The notes below the pieces were generated by a model. The model saw nothing but the letters and a program-made list of their open reading frames with translations, had not been told where the DNA came from and did not search any database. A program made the translations under genes and the position numbers. Positions 1 to 8,681 of a stretch of DNA of 64,000 bases are shown piece after piece. Position 1 is the first letter of the stretch; each line of letters starts with the position of its first letter. This stretch comes from JANXVR01 sp034667405 (GTDB lineage Bacteria; Actinomycetota; UBA4738; HRBIN12): the NCBI GenBank assembly GCA_034667405.1, contig JAXDJX010000012.1, forward strand, positions 51,992 to 115,991, read 5' to 3'.

Positions 1-2
1 TC

Positions 3-1571
3 TCCGAGGTGCTCGACCTCGATCTCTCTGCCATCGAACCGTCCCTGGCCGGTCCAACACGGCCACAGGATCGCGTCACGCTCTCGGGTGTGTGGGGCAG
101 CTTCACCGAGCGCTTCGGTGACCGGCGCGCCGAGCAGGGGGACGCCCACGTCCGCGACGGAAGCGTGGTGATCGCAGCGATCACCTCCTGTACCAACACG
201 TCGAACCCATCCGTCATGCTCGCCGCCGCGCTGCTGGCGAAGAACGCAGTCGAGGCCGGGATCGACGTGCAGCCGTGGGTGAAGACGTCGCTGGCGCCCG
301 GATCGCGCGTTGTCACGGACTACTTGGATCGGGCAGGTCTCACGCCGTACCTCGAGAAGCTGGGCTTCGCGCTTGTTGGCTACGGGTGCACCACGTGCAT
401 CGGGAACTCGGGTCCACTCCCGGATGACGTGGCCGCCGCCGTGGACGAGCGCGGACTCAATGTCGCCGCCGTGCTCTCGGGCAATCGGAACTTCGAGGGG
501 CGGGTGCACCCGCAGGTGCGCGCCTCCTACCTGGCGTCCCCTCCCTTGGTCGTCGCCTACGCTCTGGCCGGCCGGCTGGACATCGACCTTTCAACAGAGC
601 CGTTGGGACACGGCCCGGACGGCCCGGTCATGCTCGCCGATATCTGGCCGAGCGCCGCCGAGGTGGCCGAGAAGATCACCTCGTCGATCGACAAGGAGCA
701 GTTCGAGGAGGAGTACGCCAGGGTCTGGGAGGGCGACGATCATTGGCGTTCGCTCCCCACACCAACGGGCGGGGTGTACGACTGGGACCCCGCGTCGACC
801 TATGTTCAGGAACCTCCGTATTTCGAGAACCTGGACGAGCAGGCGGTCGGCGGAGACATCGAGACGGCCCGCATCCTGGTGAAGGTGGGGGACTCGATCA
901 CCACCGACCACATCTCACCCGCCGGTTCGATCAAGCCCGATTCACCCGCCGGCAGATACTTGCAGGACCACGGGGTGACGCCGCTCAACTTCAACTCCTA
1001 CGGCGCACGGCGCGGCAATCACCAGGTGATGATGCGAGGAACCTTCGCGAACATCCGCTTGCGGAACGAACTTGCGCCCGGCACGGAAGGGCCGTTCACC
1101 ACGCACCTGCCGAGCGGGGAGGTGATGAGCGTCTTCGACGGCGCCGAACGCTATCGCGATGAGGCCGTGCCGCTCGGAGTGCTCGCCGGCAAGGAGTACG
1201 GCAGTGGTTCGAGTCGCGACTGGGCGGCCAAAGGCCCGAACCTGCTGGGTATCCGGTTCGTCCTTGCCGAGAGCTTCGAACGCATCCATCGCTCGAACCT
1301 GGTGGGGATGGGTGTGCTGCCACTCGAGTTCAAGCCGGGGGAGACCTCGGCATCGCACGGGCTCACCGGCCGCGAGGTGTTCGCCGTTCGTGGGGTCGGT
1401 GCGGGGATCACGCCGGGCCAGGACGCGACGATCGAGGTGGCTCGCGAGGACGGAAGCACCGTCTCGTTCCCGGTCACGGTTCGCGTTGATGCTGCCGCGG
1501 AGGTGGAGTATTTCAACGCCGGCGGGATCCTCCGGCTGGTCTTGCGACAGATGCTCGCCCGGGGTCGCTAG
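3..1571 (+). CDS. acn: Aconitate hydratase, C-terminal part (5' end outside window)
   Basis: TCA-cycle enzyme that interconverts citrate and isocitrate through a [4Fe-4S] cluster. The frame is open to the window edge (first whole codon at base 3), so the gene is cut by the window and not broken. About 520 residues are present, against roughly 900 in the AcnA/IRP1 family. Visible motifs are SCTNTSNP (near base 185) and GCTTCIGNSGPL (near 385), which carry the cluster cysteines. The swivel domain follows, starting with VGDSITTDHISPAGS (near 890) and containing YGSGSSRDWAAKG (near 1200), the substrate-binding segment. The stop overlaps the convergent anti-sigma gene by 4 bp. Family assignment is firm; the acnA versus acnB question is settled by the C-terminal swivel domain (AcnA type). 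Confidence 0.96.
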   Translation, partial: SEVLDLDLSAIEPSLAGPTRPQDRVTLSGVWGSFTERFGDRRAEQGDAHVRDGSVVIAAITSCTNTSNPSVMLAAALLAKNAVEAGIDVQPWVKTSLAPGSRVVTDYLDRAGLTPYLEKLGFALVGYGCTTCIGNSGPLPDDVAAAVDERGLNVAAVLSGNRNFEGRVHPQVRASYLASPPLVVAYALAGRLDIDLSTEPLGHGPDGPVMLADIWPSAAEVAEKITSSIDKEQFEEEYARVWEGDDHWRSLPTPTGGVYDWDPASTYVQEPPYFENLDEQAVGGDIETARILVKVGDSITTDHISPAGSIKPDSPAGRYLQDHGVTPLNFNSYGARRGNHQVMMRGTFANIRLRNELAPGTEGPFTTHLPSGEVMSVFDGAERYRDEAVPLGVLAGKEYGSGSSRDWAAKGPNLLGIRFVLAESFERIHRSNLVGMGVLPLEFKPGETSASHGLTGREVFAVRGVGAGITPGQDATIEVAREDGSTVSFPVTVRVDAAAEVEYFNAGGILRLVLRQMLARGR

Positions 1572-2311
1572 GCCGACACCGGCGCAGTGAGGATGGGTGT
1601 CTGCGTAGGCGCGGAAGGACAGGTTGCGCGTTCGATCGTTATGGCCATCAGGTCGGCGTTCCCCACGTTGGCGCTCACCGACGTATGGAGGATCCCGTTC
1701 GACGACGAGGCACAGCCGGCCGATGTCGCTTCCTTGCCGGTGATCGTCCAGACCTCGTAGACCTCGCCGGCACCGACCTTCGGCAATCCTGCTCCGAACA
1801 GCACCGCGCCGGCTTCCCCGGGGGTGTAGGCCATGAGCAAGGAACCGGTGTCTCCCTGGAACTGCACGATCCGCTGAGATAGGGCCACGGAACGAATCGG
1901 CACGGAGGTGCTCAGCCGGAGCCCCAGCGCTCCGCCGCCTACCACCACAACGAAGGCGGCGGCGACCGCGACCGCCGTACGCCACGAGCTTCGCCGCCGC
2001 CTGGGTTCGGAAAGGTCGTCGCTGCGTGTCTCCGCCGTGGGTTCGGCGGCCTCGGGAACGGCCACGACCGTCCCAACCCCGCGGGGCGAGGCTGAAAGGA
2101 TGGCTTCGACCATCCCCGCGCCGACGAGCTCGGGCGTGAGCGAGTCGGCGAGCATGGCGGCCGTCTCCATGAACTCATCCTCCAGGCGACGGCACTCGGC
2201 GCAATCGCCGTGTGCGGCGAGTTCGCGCTCGAGGGTCTCGACGTCACTCCCGTCCAGGCCGCCCAACGCACGAACCGCGAGCAGTTCCTCGATCCGCCCG
2301 TGCGTCGTCAT
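1568..2311 (-). CDS. rskA: RskA-type anti-sigma factor
   Basis: Membrane anti-sigma factor predicted to hold the adjacent ECF sigma factor inactive until it is cleaved. In 247 aa it has a cytosolic helical N-terminus with an H34/C37/C40 zinc-type cluster (a variant of the ZAS motif), one membrane span at about 112-131 after an Arg-rich stop, and an extracytoplasmic RskA C-terminal domain (about 140-247) with the GLPKVGAGEVYEVWTI stretch typical of the family. Its ATG overlaps the sigma-factor stop as ATGA (2308-2311), which implies translational coupling and matched amounts of the two proteins. The inducing signal cannot be read from sequence. Confidence 0.88.
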   Translation of the reverse strand: MTTHGRIEELLAVRALGGLDGSDVETLERELAAHGDCAECRRLEDEFMETAAMLADSLTPELVGAGMVEAILSASPRGVGTVVAVPEAAEPTAETRSDDLSEPRRRRSSWRTAVAVAAAFVVVVGGGALGLRLSTSVPIRSVALSQRIVQFQGDTGSLLMAYTPGEAGAVLFGAGLPKVGAGEVYEVWTITGKEATSAGCASSSNGILHTSVSANVGNADLMAITIERATCPSAPTQTPILTAPVSA

Positions 2312-2922
2312 CGCTCGATCCCTTCCAGCGCGACGCGGAGGCGGCGCATGCCGAGGAGCGTGCGGGATTTCACCGTTCCGAGTGGAAGACCGTTCCGCTC
2401 CGCTATCTCAGACTGCGAGAGTCCGTCGAAGTACATCATCTCCAGCACCGCACGCTGCGCCTCGGGGAGGGTGTTCAACGCAGCGCGGATGGCTGCCCGT
2501 TCCTGCGGCGCTCCGAGTTCCGTCGCGACCGCCTCCGCGTGGTCCTCGGTCTCCAGGGTGGCGACGGCACCTTCGGCCTCGGCCCGCCTCCGCTGAGACT
2601 CTTCCCGGCGAACAGCGTCGACGGCTCGGTGATGCACCATGCCCATCAACCAGGTCTTCACGGATCCCCGTTGCTCTTCGTACGCAGCTGGGTTCCGCCA
2701 CACGGCCATGAATGCCTCCTGCACGATCTCCTCCGCGAGGTGTTGTTGACGCACGACCCGTAGGGCAAGGGCCTTCGCAGTGGGTGCGTAGCGGCTGAAG
2801 AGGCCACGGAACGCCTCTTCGTCGCGGGTCAGCAGCCGCTGCAGGAGGTCACGGTCGCCCGTCTGCGAAACGTCAATGGTTCCCAACGGCGTGCTCCGGA
2901 TCAGCGTGGCGGTTCCATACAC
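2308..2922 (-). CDS. ECF RNA polymerase sigma factor (SigK/SigL-like)
   Basis: Alternative sigma factor of 204 aa. Region 2 spans about 25-95, with EEIVQEAFMAVWRNP and GSVKTWLMGMVHHRAVD for core binding and -10 recognition. Region 4 spans about 140-200, with LPEAQRAVLEMMYFDGLS and GTVKSRTLLGMRRLR forming the helix-turn-helix for the -35. Pairing with an RskA protein puts it in the SigK/SigL-like ECF group, where the regulon often concerns the envelope or redox stress. The start used is a GTG at 2922; a start some 10-15 codons further in is possible because the first residues look unconserved. No candidate autoregulatory promoter was identified with confidence in the 51-bp upstream gap. Confidence 0.9.
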   Translation of the reverse strand: MYGTATLIRSTPLGTIDVSQTGDRDLLQRLLTRDEEAFRGLFSRYAPTAKALALRVVRQQHLAEEIVQEAFMAVWRNPAAYEEQRGSVKTWLMGMVHHRAVDAVRREESQRRRAEAEGAVATLETEDHAEAVATELGAPQERAAIRAALNTLPEAQRAVLEMMYFDGLSQSEIAERNGLPLGTVKSRTLLGMRRLRVALEGIER

Positions 2923-2973
2923 GGCGAGCGTCGATCCTTCCGTTGTGGGAGTTGCTCGACGTGTATTCGCGTC

Positions 2974-3825
2974 TCATGGGCTGTCGGATCTGTGATCGGC
3001 ACTCTGCTGGGCGAGGTGGCGGCCCGCCGACTCGAGGATCTGCTCGAGCGATGCGGGGTGTTCGGGATCATAGAGGCTGCTCCCGACGCTCAGTGAGAGG
3101 AGCCGCGGGTTGTCCGACCGCGCGTTGTGCAGCGCGATCGATTCGACCAGCCGAGACAGGACCAGCGTCTCGGCGCCGCTGGCCTCTCCGGTGAGCAACA
3201 CGCAGAACGTATCCGGCGCGACCCGCGCGGGCAGATCCGAGTCACGGACCGCCTGCATCAGCACCTCGGCGGCGTCCCGCGCCATCTCGTCGGCACCGGT
3301 TGCACCTTCGTTCGACATGGTCTCGACGAACCCGTCCAGCCGAACGAACAGGAACACCACGGGGTGTTTGACGCGGTCGGCCATCCGGAGATGGTGCTCC
3401 GCGATAGCCCCGAACCCGCGGAGGTTCGGCATCCCGGTCACCGGGTCGGTCGTCGCGAGATCGCGCTGCATGCGGCGGTGTTCCGTTGCGTAGCGGACCG
3501 CGCGAGCCAGAAGTCCACGAGGCATCGCTCCGCGGACCAGGTGATCTTCGGCTCCGGCGTGGCGCGCCATGGCACCGTCGGCTTCGTTTGTGGGCTCCGT
3601 GACAACCAGGACAGCGGCATCCGGCGCGTGGGCGTGGATGCGGCCGATGGTTTCGATCGGCCCGATCCCGTCCAGCGAGACGACCACCGCATCGGGAGTC
3701 AGAGAGCGAGCGAGTCCTTCATCCAGCGTGGCCGCCGATTCCACCACGAACCCTTCTTCGGCTGAAAGTTCCTCGTGCATCGCGCCGTCGAGCCCGACGA
3801 GCAACACGGTCAAGTCTTGTGTCAA
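2974..3825 (-). CDS. Receiver-like plus degenerate GGDEF domain protein
   Basis: Two-domain signalling protein of 283 aa. The N-terminal 120 residues have a response-regulator fold pattern (TVLLVGLDG, PDAVVVSLDG, AAVLVVTEP), but the usual phospho-acceptor Asp position reads Ser (PDAVVVS). The C-terminal 160 residues look like a diguanylate cyclase domain, beginning DPVTGMPNLRGF; where GGDEF should stand the sequence reads APDTF. Neither phosphorylation nor c-di-GMP synthesis is therefore expected, and a binding or scaffold role is more likely. The start is TTG at 3825, chosen for the AGGAGG ribosome site 5 nt before it. The gene is monocistronic on the minus strand and divergent from the LCP gene. 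Confidence 0.75.
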   Translation of the reverse strand: MTQDLTVLLVGLDGAMHEELSAEEGFVVESAATLDEGLARSLTPDAVVVSLDGIGPIETIGRIHAHAPDAAVLVVTEPTNEADGAMARHAGAEDHLVRGAMPRGLLARAVRYATEHRRMQRDLATTDPVTGMPNLRGFGAIAEHHLRMADRVKHPVVFLFVRLDGFVETMSNEGATGADEMARDAAEVLMQAVRDSDLPARVAPDTFCVLLTGEASGAETLVLSRLVESIALHNARSDNPRLLSLSVGSSLYDPEHPASLEQILESAGRHLAQQSADHRSDSP

Positions 3826-3860
3826 CGATGCCTCCTGAAGGGATGACGGTGCGTGGGCGG

Positions 3861-3866
3861 ATTATG
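3861..3866 (-). promoter_or_regulatory. Possible -10 box for the degenerate GGDEF gene
   Basis: On the minus strand these bases read CATAAT, close to the consensus TATAAT, about 36 nt before the TTG start. No clear -35 was found. Confidence 0.35.
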
Positions 3867-3938
3867 TCATCACCTGCCGTAACCATTCCGCCACAGGAAC
3901 GTAATGAAACCCGATGACCGCTGCGGCCCACCTGCCGG

Positions 3939-3944
3939 TAGGCT
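3939..3944 (+). promoter_or_regulatory. Leaderless-type -10 box (TAGGCT) of the LCP gene
   Basis: TAGGCT preceded by CGG and followed by exactly 7 nt and then the ATG. This places the transcript start at or next to the start codon, and no ribosome site is visible. The same hexamer and spacing precede fbiC and the acetolactate-synthase-like gene. Confidence 0.55.
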
Positions 3945-3951
3945 CTAGCGT

Positions 3952-5379
3952 ATGAGCGAAGGTTCCCATCGGCCCCGCCGTACCATCCGTATCGCCATCT
4001 CGGCGGCAGCGTCGCTTTCGTTGATCATCGGCGCCGCCACCGCCTATGCCTACGTCCTGGTGGTGCAGAACAACGGAACGGGTACCTCCTGCTTCGCTGA
4101 CTGCTCGTCCTCCGGGCCTAGCGTCTCTTCGAAGTACATCGGGCCGTGCGCGAGTCGTTCCTGCAACTACCTGCTCCTCGGCTCCGACTCCCGTTCCAAC
4201 CTGAGTCATGCCGATCAGGTCGCGAACGGCACGAACGCCCAAGCGGGGGCGGGTGATCACTCCGACGTCATCATGGTGGTGCACACCGAACCCGATGGGA
4301 AGACAGTCATCCTGTCGTTCCCTCGAGACCTATGGGTGAACATCCCCGGCCTGGGCAAAGGAAAGATCAACTCCGCGTTCGCCGGCGGGATCGCGGGCGG
4401 AGGCCCGGCCCGGGTCGCCCAGACGGTGTCGCAGATCACCGGTCTGAAGATCAGCCATTTCCTGGCCGTCGATCTCGGGGGGTTCCAAGGTGTCGTCGAC
4501 TCGATCGACGGGATCGACATGTGCCTCCCGGCGACCGAAGCGGGACCCGACGGCTGGCTGACCGATCCGAACACGCAGCTCCACCTGCAGCCCGGCTGTC
4601 AGCATCTCGATGGCCAGCAGGTGCTTTCCTACGTTCGTTCCCGCCACCTCCCGTGCGATGTGAACGGAGACTTCAACCGCATCAGCCGTCAGCAGGCGTT
4701 CCTTCGTGCGGTCATCAATCGCATGCTCCAACCGAGCGAACTCTTGAAGATCCCCGGGTTCATCAAGCCCGTGCTCTCGAACCTGAAGCGGGACAAAGGG
4801 CTGACCATCGCCGACCTGGCGTATCTCACCGGTCAGCTCCACGGGCTCTCGAGTGGCGACGTCCTCTTCCGCAACGTGCCGGTGAAGCTCGGTCAGGTCA
4901 CCGTGCCGGAATACACGTTCCCATTGGACGTGGAGTTCCTCGATCCATCCGCACAGCCATTGTTCAAGGCCCTTCGAGACAACAGCGCGCTGCCCGCCGA
5001 CACGACGCTGCCCGGAACGCCGATCTCCGAATCCCAGATCACCATCCCGGTGGTCGACCACGCCTCCGCGGGCAAGGCGGCCGGCGTCGAGACCATCCTG
5101 TCGCAGGCAGGCTTCGACATCTCACCCGCCGTCGTTCCCTACGCCACCTTCGATTCGACGGTGAAAGGAACGGTGATCGCGTACAGCGCCGGCTCTAAGG
5201 ACGCGGCAGATCAAGCTGCCGTGGTGCATTCGTACTTCTTGGATGTTCCGATGAAGGCGGTGCCGGCCAAGCTCCTCGGAGGGAACAAGGTGGCGCTGTT
5301 CGTCACGGCCGCCTACCAGCCTCCGTCCACAAGCACGCCGGAGCCGACCACGTCATCTGGCTGTCTGCCGGCTGCCTAG
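3952..5379 (+). CDS. LytR-CpsA-Psr (LCP) family glycopolymer ligase
   Basis: Membrane-anchored phosphotransferase expected to move a lipid-linked glycan onto peptidoglycan outside the cell. Of 475 aa, residues 13-37 form the signal anchor. The LCP catalytic domain runs from about 74 (LLLGSDSR) to about 250, with D104, the PRDLWV segment (124-129), YVRSR (227-231) and DFNRISRQQ (240-248); these supply the conserved Asp/Arg residues that bind the polyprenyl pyrophosphate. A LytR_C domain follows at about 365-460. It stands at the head of the rhamnose/glycosyltransferase block, as LCP genes commonly do, so its substrate is probably the polymer made by the following genes (inference). Confidence 0.9.
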   Translation: MSEGSHRPRRTIRIAISAAASLSLIIGAATAYAYVLVVQNNGTGTSCFADCSSSGPSVSSKYIGPCASRSCNYLLLGSDSRSNLSHADQVANGTNAQAGAGDHSDVIMVVHTEPDGKTVILSFPRDLWVNIPGLGKGKINSAFAGGIAGGGPARVAQTVSQITGLKISHFLAVDLGGFQGVVDSIDGIDMCLPATEAGPDGWLTDPNTQLHLQPGCQHLDGQQVLSYVRSRHLPCDVNGDFNRISRQQAFLRAVINRMLQPSELLKIPGFIKPVLSNLKRDKGLTIADLAYLTGQLHGLSSGDVLFRNVPVKLGQVTVPEYTFPLDVEFLDPSAQPLFKALRDNSALPADTTLPGTPISESQITIPVVDHASAGKAAGVETILSQAGFDISPAVVPYATFDSTVKGTVIAYSAGSKDAADQAAVVHSYFLDVPMKAVPAKLLGGNKVALFVTAAYQPPSTSTPEPTTSSGCLPAA

Positions 5380-5410
5380 ACGCTACGTTCCGCGCGACCC
5401 CTCCACCTGC

Positions 5411-5416
5411 CAGACT
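5411..5416 (+). promoter_or_regulatory. Leaderless-type -10 box (CAGACT) of rmlA
   Basis: CAGACT lies 7 nt before the rmlA ATG, with no Shine-Dalgarno sequence. It is a one-base variant of the TAGgcT boxes elsewhere in the window. Confidence 0.4.
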
Positions 5417-5423
5417 GACCGCC

Positions 5424-6482
5424 ATGCGCGCGCTCATCCTCTCGGGCGGTGAAGGGAGCCGCCTGCGGCCCATCACCCACACGCAGGCCAAGCAGCTCAT
5501 CCCCATCGCGGGCACGCCGATCCTTTTCCATGCCGTGCAGGCCATCGCGGACGCCGGGATCACGGAAGTCGGGATCATCGTGGGTTCGACTGCGGCTGAG
5601 GTTCGGACTGCGGTCGGTGACGGGTCGAGGTGGGGCGTGCAGGTGACCTACATCCCGCAGGACGCTCCGTTGGGGCTGGCGCACGCCGTCCTCACCGCCG
5701 ACGACTTCGTGCGAGGTGAGCCGTTCCTCATGTATCTCGGCGACAACGTCCTGCTTGAGGGCCTCACCCGGTTCGTCGAGGAGTTCGAACGGACACGGCC
5801 CGATGCGCAGATCTTCCTGGCGCGCGTGCCGGAGCCCGAACGCTTCGGCGTGGCGGTCCTGGAGGGCGAGCGGGTGATCAGGCTGGTTGAGAAACCTACC
5901 GACCACATCAGCGATCTGGCCCTGGTGGGTGTCTATCTGTTCGACGATTCCATCCTGGAAGCCGCGAACGCCATCCGCCCCAGCGCGCGCGGAGAGCTGG
6001 AGATCACCGACGCTATCCAGTGGCTCATCGATCACGGACGAACCGTCCGCGCGGAGATGGTCGAGGGTTGGTGGAAGGACACCGGGAAGCCAGAGGACCT
6101 CCTGGAAGCCAACCGCATCATGCTGTCGGTTCGCGCGGGGAGTCTCGAGGGTGAGATCGACGACGGTTCCTCGGTTGAGGGCACACTCGTCCTCGGCGCC
6201 GGGGCGCGGGTCAGTCGCAGCGTGATCCATGGTCCCGTGGTTATCGGGCCCGGCTGCATCATCGAGGACTCGGAGATCGGTCCTGATGTCTCGATCGAGC
6301 GCGACTGCACGGTTCGTGCCAGCACCCTGCATGACGCAATCGTCATGCAGGAGTGCGCGATCGAGGCCGTCCGCGGGCTGGGGGGGTCGATCCTCGGTCG
6401 CGGCGTCGTGGTCCGCCACTCGGGGCAGACGGGCATGCGTCGGCTGGTGGTCGGCGACCAGAGCCGGGTCGAGGTGGACTGA
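5424..6482 (+). CDS. rmlA: Glucose-1-phosphate thymidylyltransferase, long form
   Basis: First step of dTDP-rhamnose synthesis: dTTP plus glucose-1-phosphate gives dTDP-glucose. The protein has 352 aa, with an N-terminal nucleotidyltransferase domain carrying the LSGGEGSRLRP signature (residues 6-16), YLGDN near residue 107 and EKPTDH near 156. A C-terminal left-handed beta-helix of hexapeptide repeats (about 245-335) is what marks the long actinobacterial/archaeal RmlA type. The glycosyltransferase gene follows 5 nt downstream, and rmlB and rmlD are close by, so the pathway is local. No rmlC (epimerase) gene is visible in this window. Confidence 0.88.
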   Translation: MRALILSGGEGSRLRPITHTQAKQLIPIAGTPILFHAVQAIADAGITEVGIIVGSTAAEVRTAVGDGSRWGVQVTYIPQDAPLGLAHAVLTADDFVRGEPFLMYLGDNVLLEGLTRFVEEFERTRPDAQIFLARVPEPERFGVAVLEGERVIRLVEKPTDHISDLALVGVYLFDDSILEAANAIRPSARGELEITDAIQWLIDHGRTVRAEMVEGWWKDTGKPEDLLEANRIMLSVRAGSLEGEIDDGSSVEGTLVLGAGARVSRSVIHGPVVIGPGCIIEDSEIGPDVSIERDCTVRASTLHDAIVMQECAIEAVRGLGGSILGRGVVVRHSGQTGMRRLVVGDQSRVEVD

Positions 6483-6487
6483 GTTCG

Positions 6488-7651
6488 ATGAGGGTCGTGG
6501 TCGATGCTCGACCTGCGCTCGGGCCGCGTCCCACGGGGGTCGGCCGCTACGCGCGGGAGATCGTGCTCAGACTTCCTTCTGCCGATCCGGAAGCTGCCTA
6601 TGTCGCGTGGTACCTCCACGCCAGGGGTCTTCTCCGTCCCCGTTCGTTCTTCCCCGGCGCCGGATCCAATCTGACCGAACGTGCCTCGCGCTTCCCGGCC
6701 CGCGTGTACCAACCCCTCGCCTGGCGCACGGGGTTCCCTCGGGTCGAATGGCTCGCCGGCCCCTACGACCTGCTCTTGGCCACGAACTTCCTTCCACCCG
6801 CAACCGGCCGCGCCGGCCGGGTGGTCCCGGTCGTCCACGACCTTGCGTTCGTTCGACATCCCGATACGGCCCCGCACGTCGATGAGCGCTGGCGACGACG
6901 TTTCCTCGCCACGATTCAGGCCGCGCCCGGCGTGATCGTCCCGAGCCACGCCGTGCGCGATGACCTGACCCTCTTCGCACCGTCCATCGACCCCGCCCGC
7001 ATCCACGTGATCCACCATGGTGTGGAGCAGGCGGCGTTCACGGCCGCTGCGCCCCCCGTGGTCGACGACGTCCGCAGGCGATTCGGTATCGGAGGTCGTT
7101 ACGCCTTGTTCCTGGGAGGCATCGAACCCCGCAAGAATCTGGTGCGTTTGGTGCGGGCCTTCGGCTCCATCGCCGATCGGGATGCCTGGCTGGTCATCGC
7201 CGGCGGTGCCGTCAACTGGTTCCCCGACGCCTCGGTCCAGGTGGATGCGGCGATCGCCGCGCTCGCGCCGCAGGCGCGAGCGCGGGTGGTTCGCACGGGC
7301 TACGTGAGCGACCCCGACAGGGTCGCTCTCCTCTCGGGAGCCGAGATGCTCGCCTACCCCTCGCTCGCCGAAGGGTTCGGCTTCCCGATCCTGGAAGCGT
7401 TCGCGGCGAACATCCCGGTCCTCACCTCGAACACCTCGTCGTTGCCCGAGGTGGCGGGAGACGCCGCCGTCCTGGTCGATCCCACCGATCCCGGTTCGAT
7501 CGCATCCGGCTTGGACGAACTGTTCTCTGACGCCGATCTGCGGGCGATGTTCAGGGCGAAGGGACTGGCGCGCGTCACGGGGTTCACGTGGGAACGGTGC
7601 GCGAAGGCAACGGCGCAGGCACTGCATGAGGCCGCCGAACTCGCCCGATAG
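6488..7651 (+). CDS. Glycosyltransferase family 4 (GT-B fold)
   Basis: Retaining glycosyltransferase of 387 aa. The N-terminal domain opens MRVVVDARPALGPRPTGVGR, a usual acceptor-domain start for GT4 enzymes of wall-polysaccharide clusters. The C-terminal domain has LGGIEPRKNL, AYPSLAEGFGFPILEAF (the E-x7-E donor-binding motif) and SNTSSLPEVAGDAA. The ATG at 6488 is chosen because homology-like sequence begins exactly there; the open frame upstream overlaps rmlA and has no family features. The donor sugar is not readable, but rmlA/rmlB neighbours make dTDP-rhamnose or GDP-mannose plausible. Confidence 0.87.
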   Translation: MRVVVDARPALGPRPTGVGRYAREIVLRLPSADPEAAYVAWYLHARGLLRPRSFFPGAGSNLTERASRFPARVYQPLAWRTGFPRVEWLAGPYDLLLATNFLPPATGRAGRVVPVVHDLAFVRHPDTAPHVDERWRRRFLATIQAAPGVIVPSHAVRDDLTLFAPSIDPARIHVIHHGVEQAAFTAAAPPVVDDVRRRFGIGGRYALFLGGIEPRKNLVRLVRAFGSIADRDAWLVIAGGAVNWFPDASVQVDAAIAALAPQARARVVRTGYVSDPDRVALLSGAEMLAYPSLAEGFGFPILEAFAANIPVLTSNTSSLPEVAGDAAVLVDPTDPGSIASGLDELFSDADLRAMFRAKGLARVTGFTWERCAKATAQALHEAAELAR

Positions 7652-7654
7652 ACT
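7649..7654 (+). promoter_or_regulatory. Possible -10 box (TAGACT) before rmlB
   Basis: TAGACT overlaps the stop codon of the preceding glycosyltransferase and lies 10 nt before the rmlB ATG. It may give rmlB its own short-leader transcript inside the operon. Confidence 0.35.
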
Positions 7655-7664
7655 CGACCGGACC

Positions 7665-8681
7665 ATGTCGAACACGTCCGATCACTTCCTCATCACGGGC
7701 GGAGCCGGATTCATCGGTTCCCACCTGGTGGATACCGCGCTCGCTCGTGGCTCCCGGGTGACCGTGCTTGACCGCCTGTCCATCGGCGGGAGCTTGATGA
7801 ACCTGGAAGCCCACGAGGGCGATCCGCGATTCACGTTCGTGGAGGCAGATGTCCGCGACGGTTCCGCTGTCGGGAAGCTCGTTGCCGATGCCACCTGCGT
7901 CATCCACGCGGCCGCCGAGACCCACGTGGACCGGAGCATCGACGATCCCCAGGGGTTCGTGTCGTCGAACGTGATCGGTACACACACGGTGCTCGAAGCC
8001 GCGCGGGCCCACGGCGTGCGCATGCTGATGATCTCGACCGACGAGGTCTACGGTCCCGGGGACCCCGCGGGGGGTCTCTTCGACGAAGACGACCCGCTCC
8101 GGCCACAGAGCCCTTACGCCGCGAGCAAAGCAGCTGCCGATCTCCTATGCCAGGCCGCCTCGACCACCTACGGCCAGAACGTGACCGTGGTCCGGGGCAC
8201 CAACGCGTTCGGTCCGCGTCAGATCGAACGCGTCATCCCCACCTACAGCGTCAACGCCGCCGAGGGCAGACCGATCCCCGTCTACGGACAGGGGAAGCAA
8301 CGGCGTGAATTCCTCTATGTCACCGACTGGGTGGAAGCTGCCCTGGTCGTGGCGGATCGTGGGTCACCCGGCGTCACCTACAACATCGGCGACGGGCACG
8401 AACTCGAGAACATCGATCTGGCGGAGCAGATCTGCCGGCTCGCCGGCGCTGACCCGTCGCTCGTCACATTCGTGGCAGACCGACCCGGTCACGATTTCCG
8501 CTACGGCGTCCGATCCGACCGGCTCCGAGCCCTTGGGTGGTCGCCTAAGGTGGAGTTCTCCGACGGGCTCGCCACGACGGTGGCGTGGTACCGCGAGCAT
8601 CTCGAGTGGCTCCGCCGCGCCCACACCGTCAATGTCGTGACGGAGCCGCGGGCCGCCGGGGCCGCCGGAGCGCCGGCATGA
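7665..8681 (+). CDS. rmlB: dTDP-glucose 4,6-dehydratase
   Basis: Second step of dTDP-rhamnose synthesis, making dTDP-4-keto-6-deoxyglucose with bound NAD. This 338-aa extended short-chain dehydrogenase has the TGGAGFIGS nucleotide loop near the N-terminus, STDEVYG near residue 120 (Asp and Glu act as the dehydratase acid/base pair), and the YAASK Tyr/Lys pair. The ATG at 7665 is preferred to an upstream in-frame ATG at 7626, which lies inside the preceding gene. The stop overlaps the rmlD start (ATGA, 8678-8681). The enzyme could act on a related dTDP/CDP sugar, but the company of rmlA and rmlD supports the call. Confidence 0.88.
   Translation: MSNTSDHFLITGGAGFIGSHLVDTALARGSRVTVLDRLSIGGSLMNLEAHEGDPRFTFVEADVRDGSAVGKLVADATCVIHAAAETHVDRSIDDPQGFVSSNVIGTHTVLEAARAHGVRMLMISTDEVYGPGDPAGGLFDEDDPLRPQSPYAASKAAADLLCQAASTTYGQNVTVVRGTNAFGPRQIERVIPTYSVNAAEGRPIPVYGQGKQRREFLYVTDWVEAALVVADRGSPGVTYNIGDGHELENIDLAEQICRLAGADPSLVTFVADRPGHDFRYGVRSDRLRALGWSPKVEFSDGLATTVAWYREHLEWLRRAHTVNVVTEPRAAGAAGAPA

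Noticed and set aside
3..1571. Aconitase lacking its N-terminal half as a pseudogene
   Set aside because: The frame is open through the window edge, so the missing part is upstream of the window.
6353..6487. Upstream extension of the GT4 gene
   Set aside because: Arg/Gly-rich and fully overlapping rmlA; the family N-terminus begins at ATG 6488.
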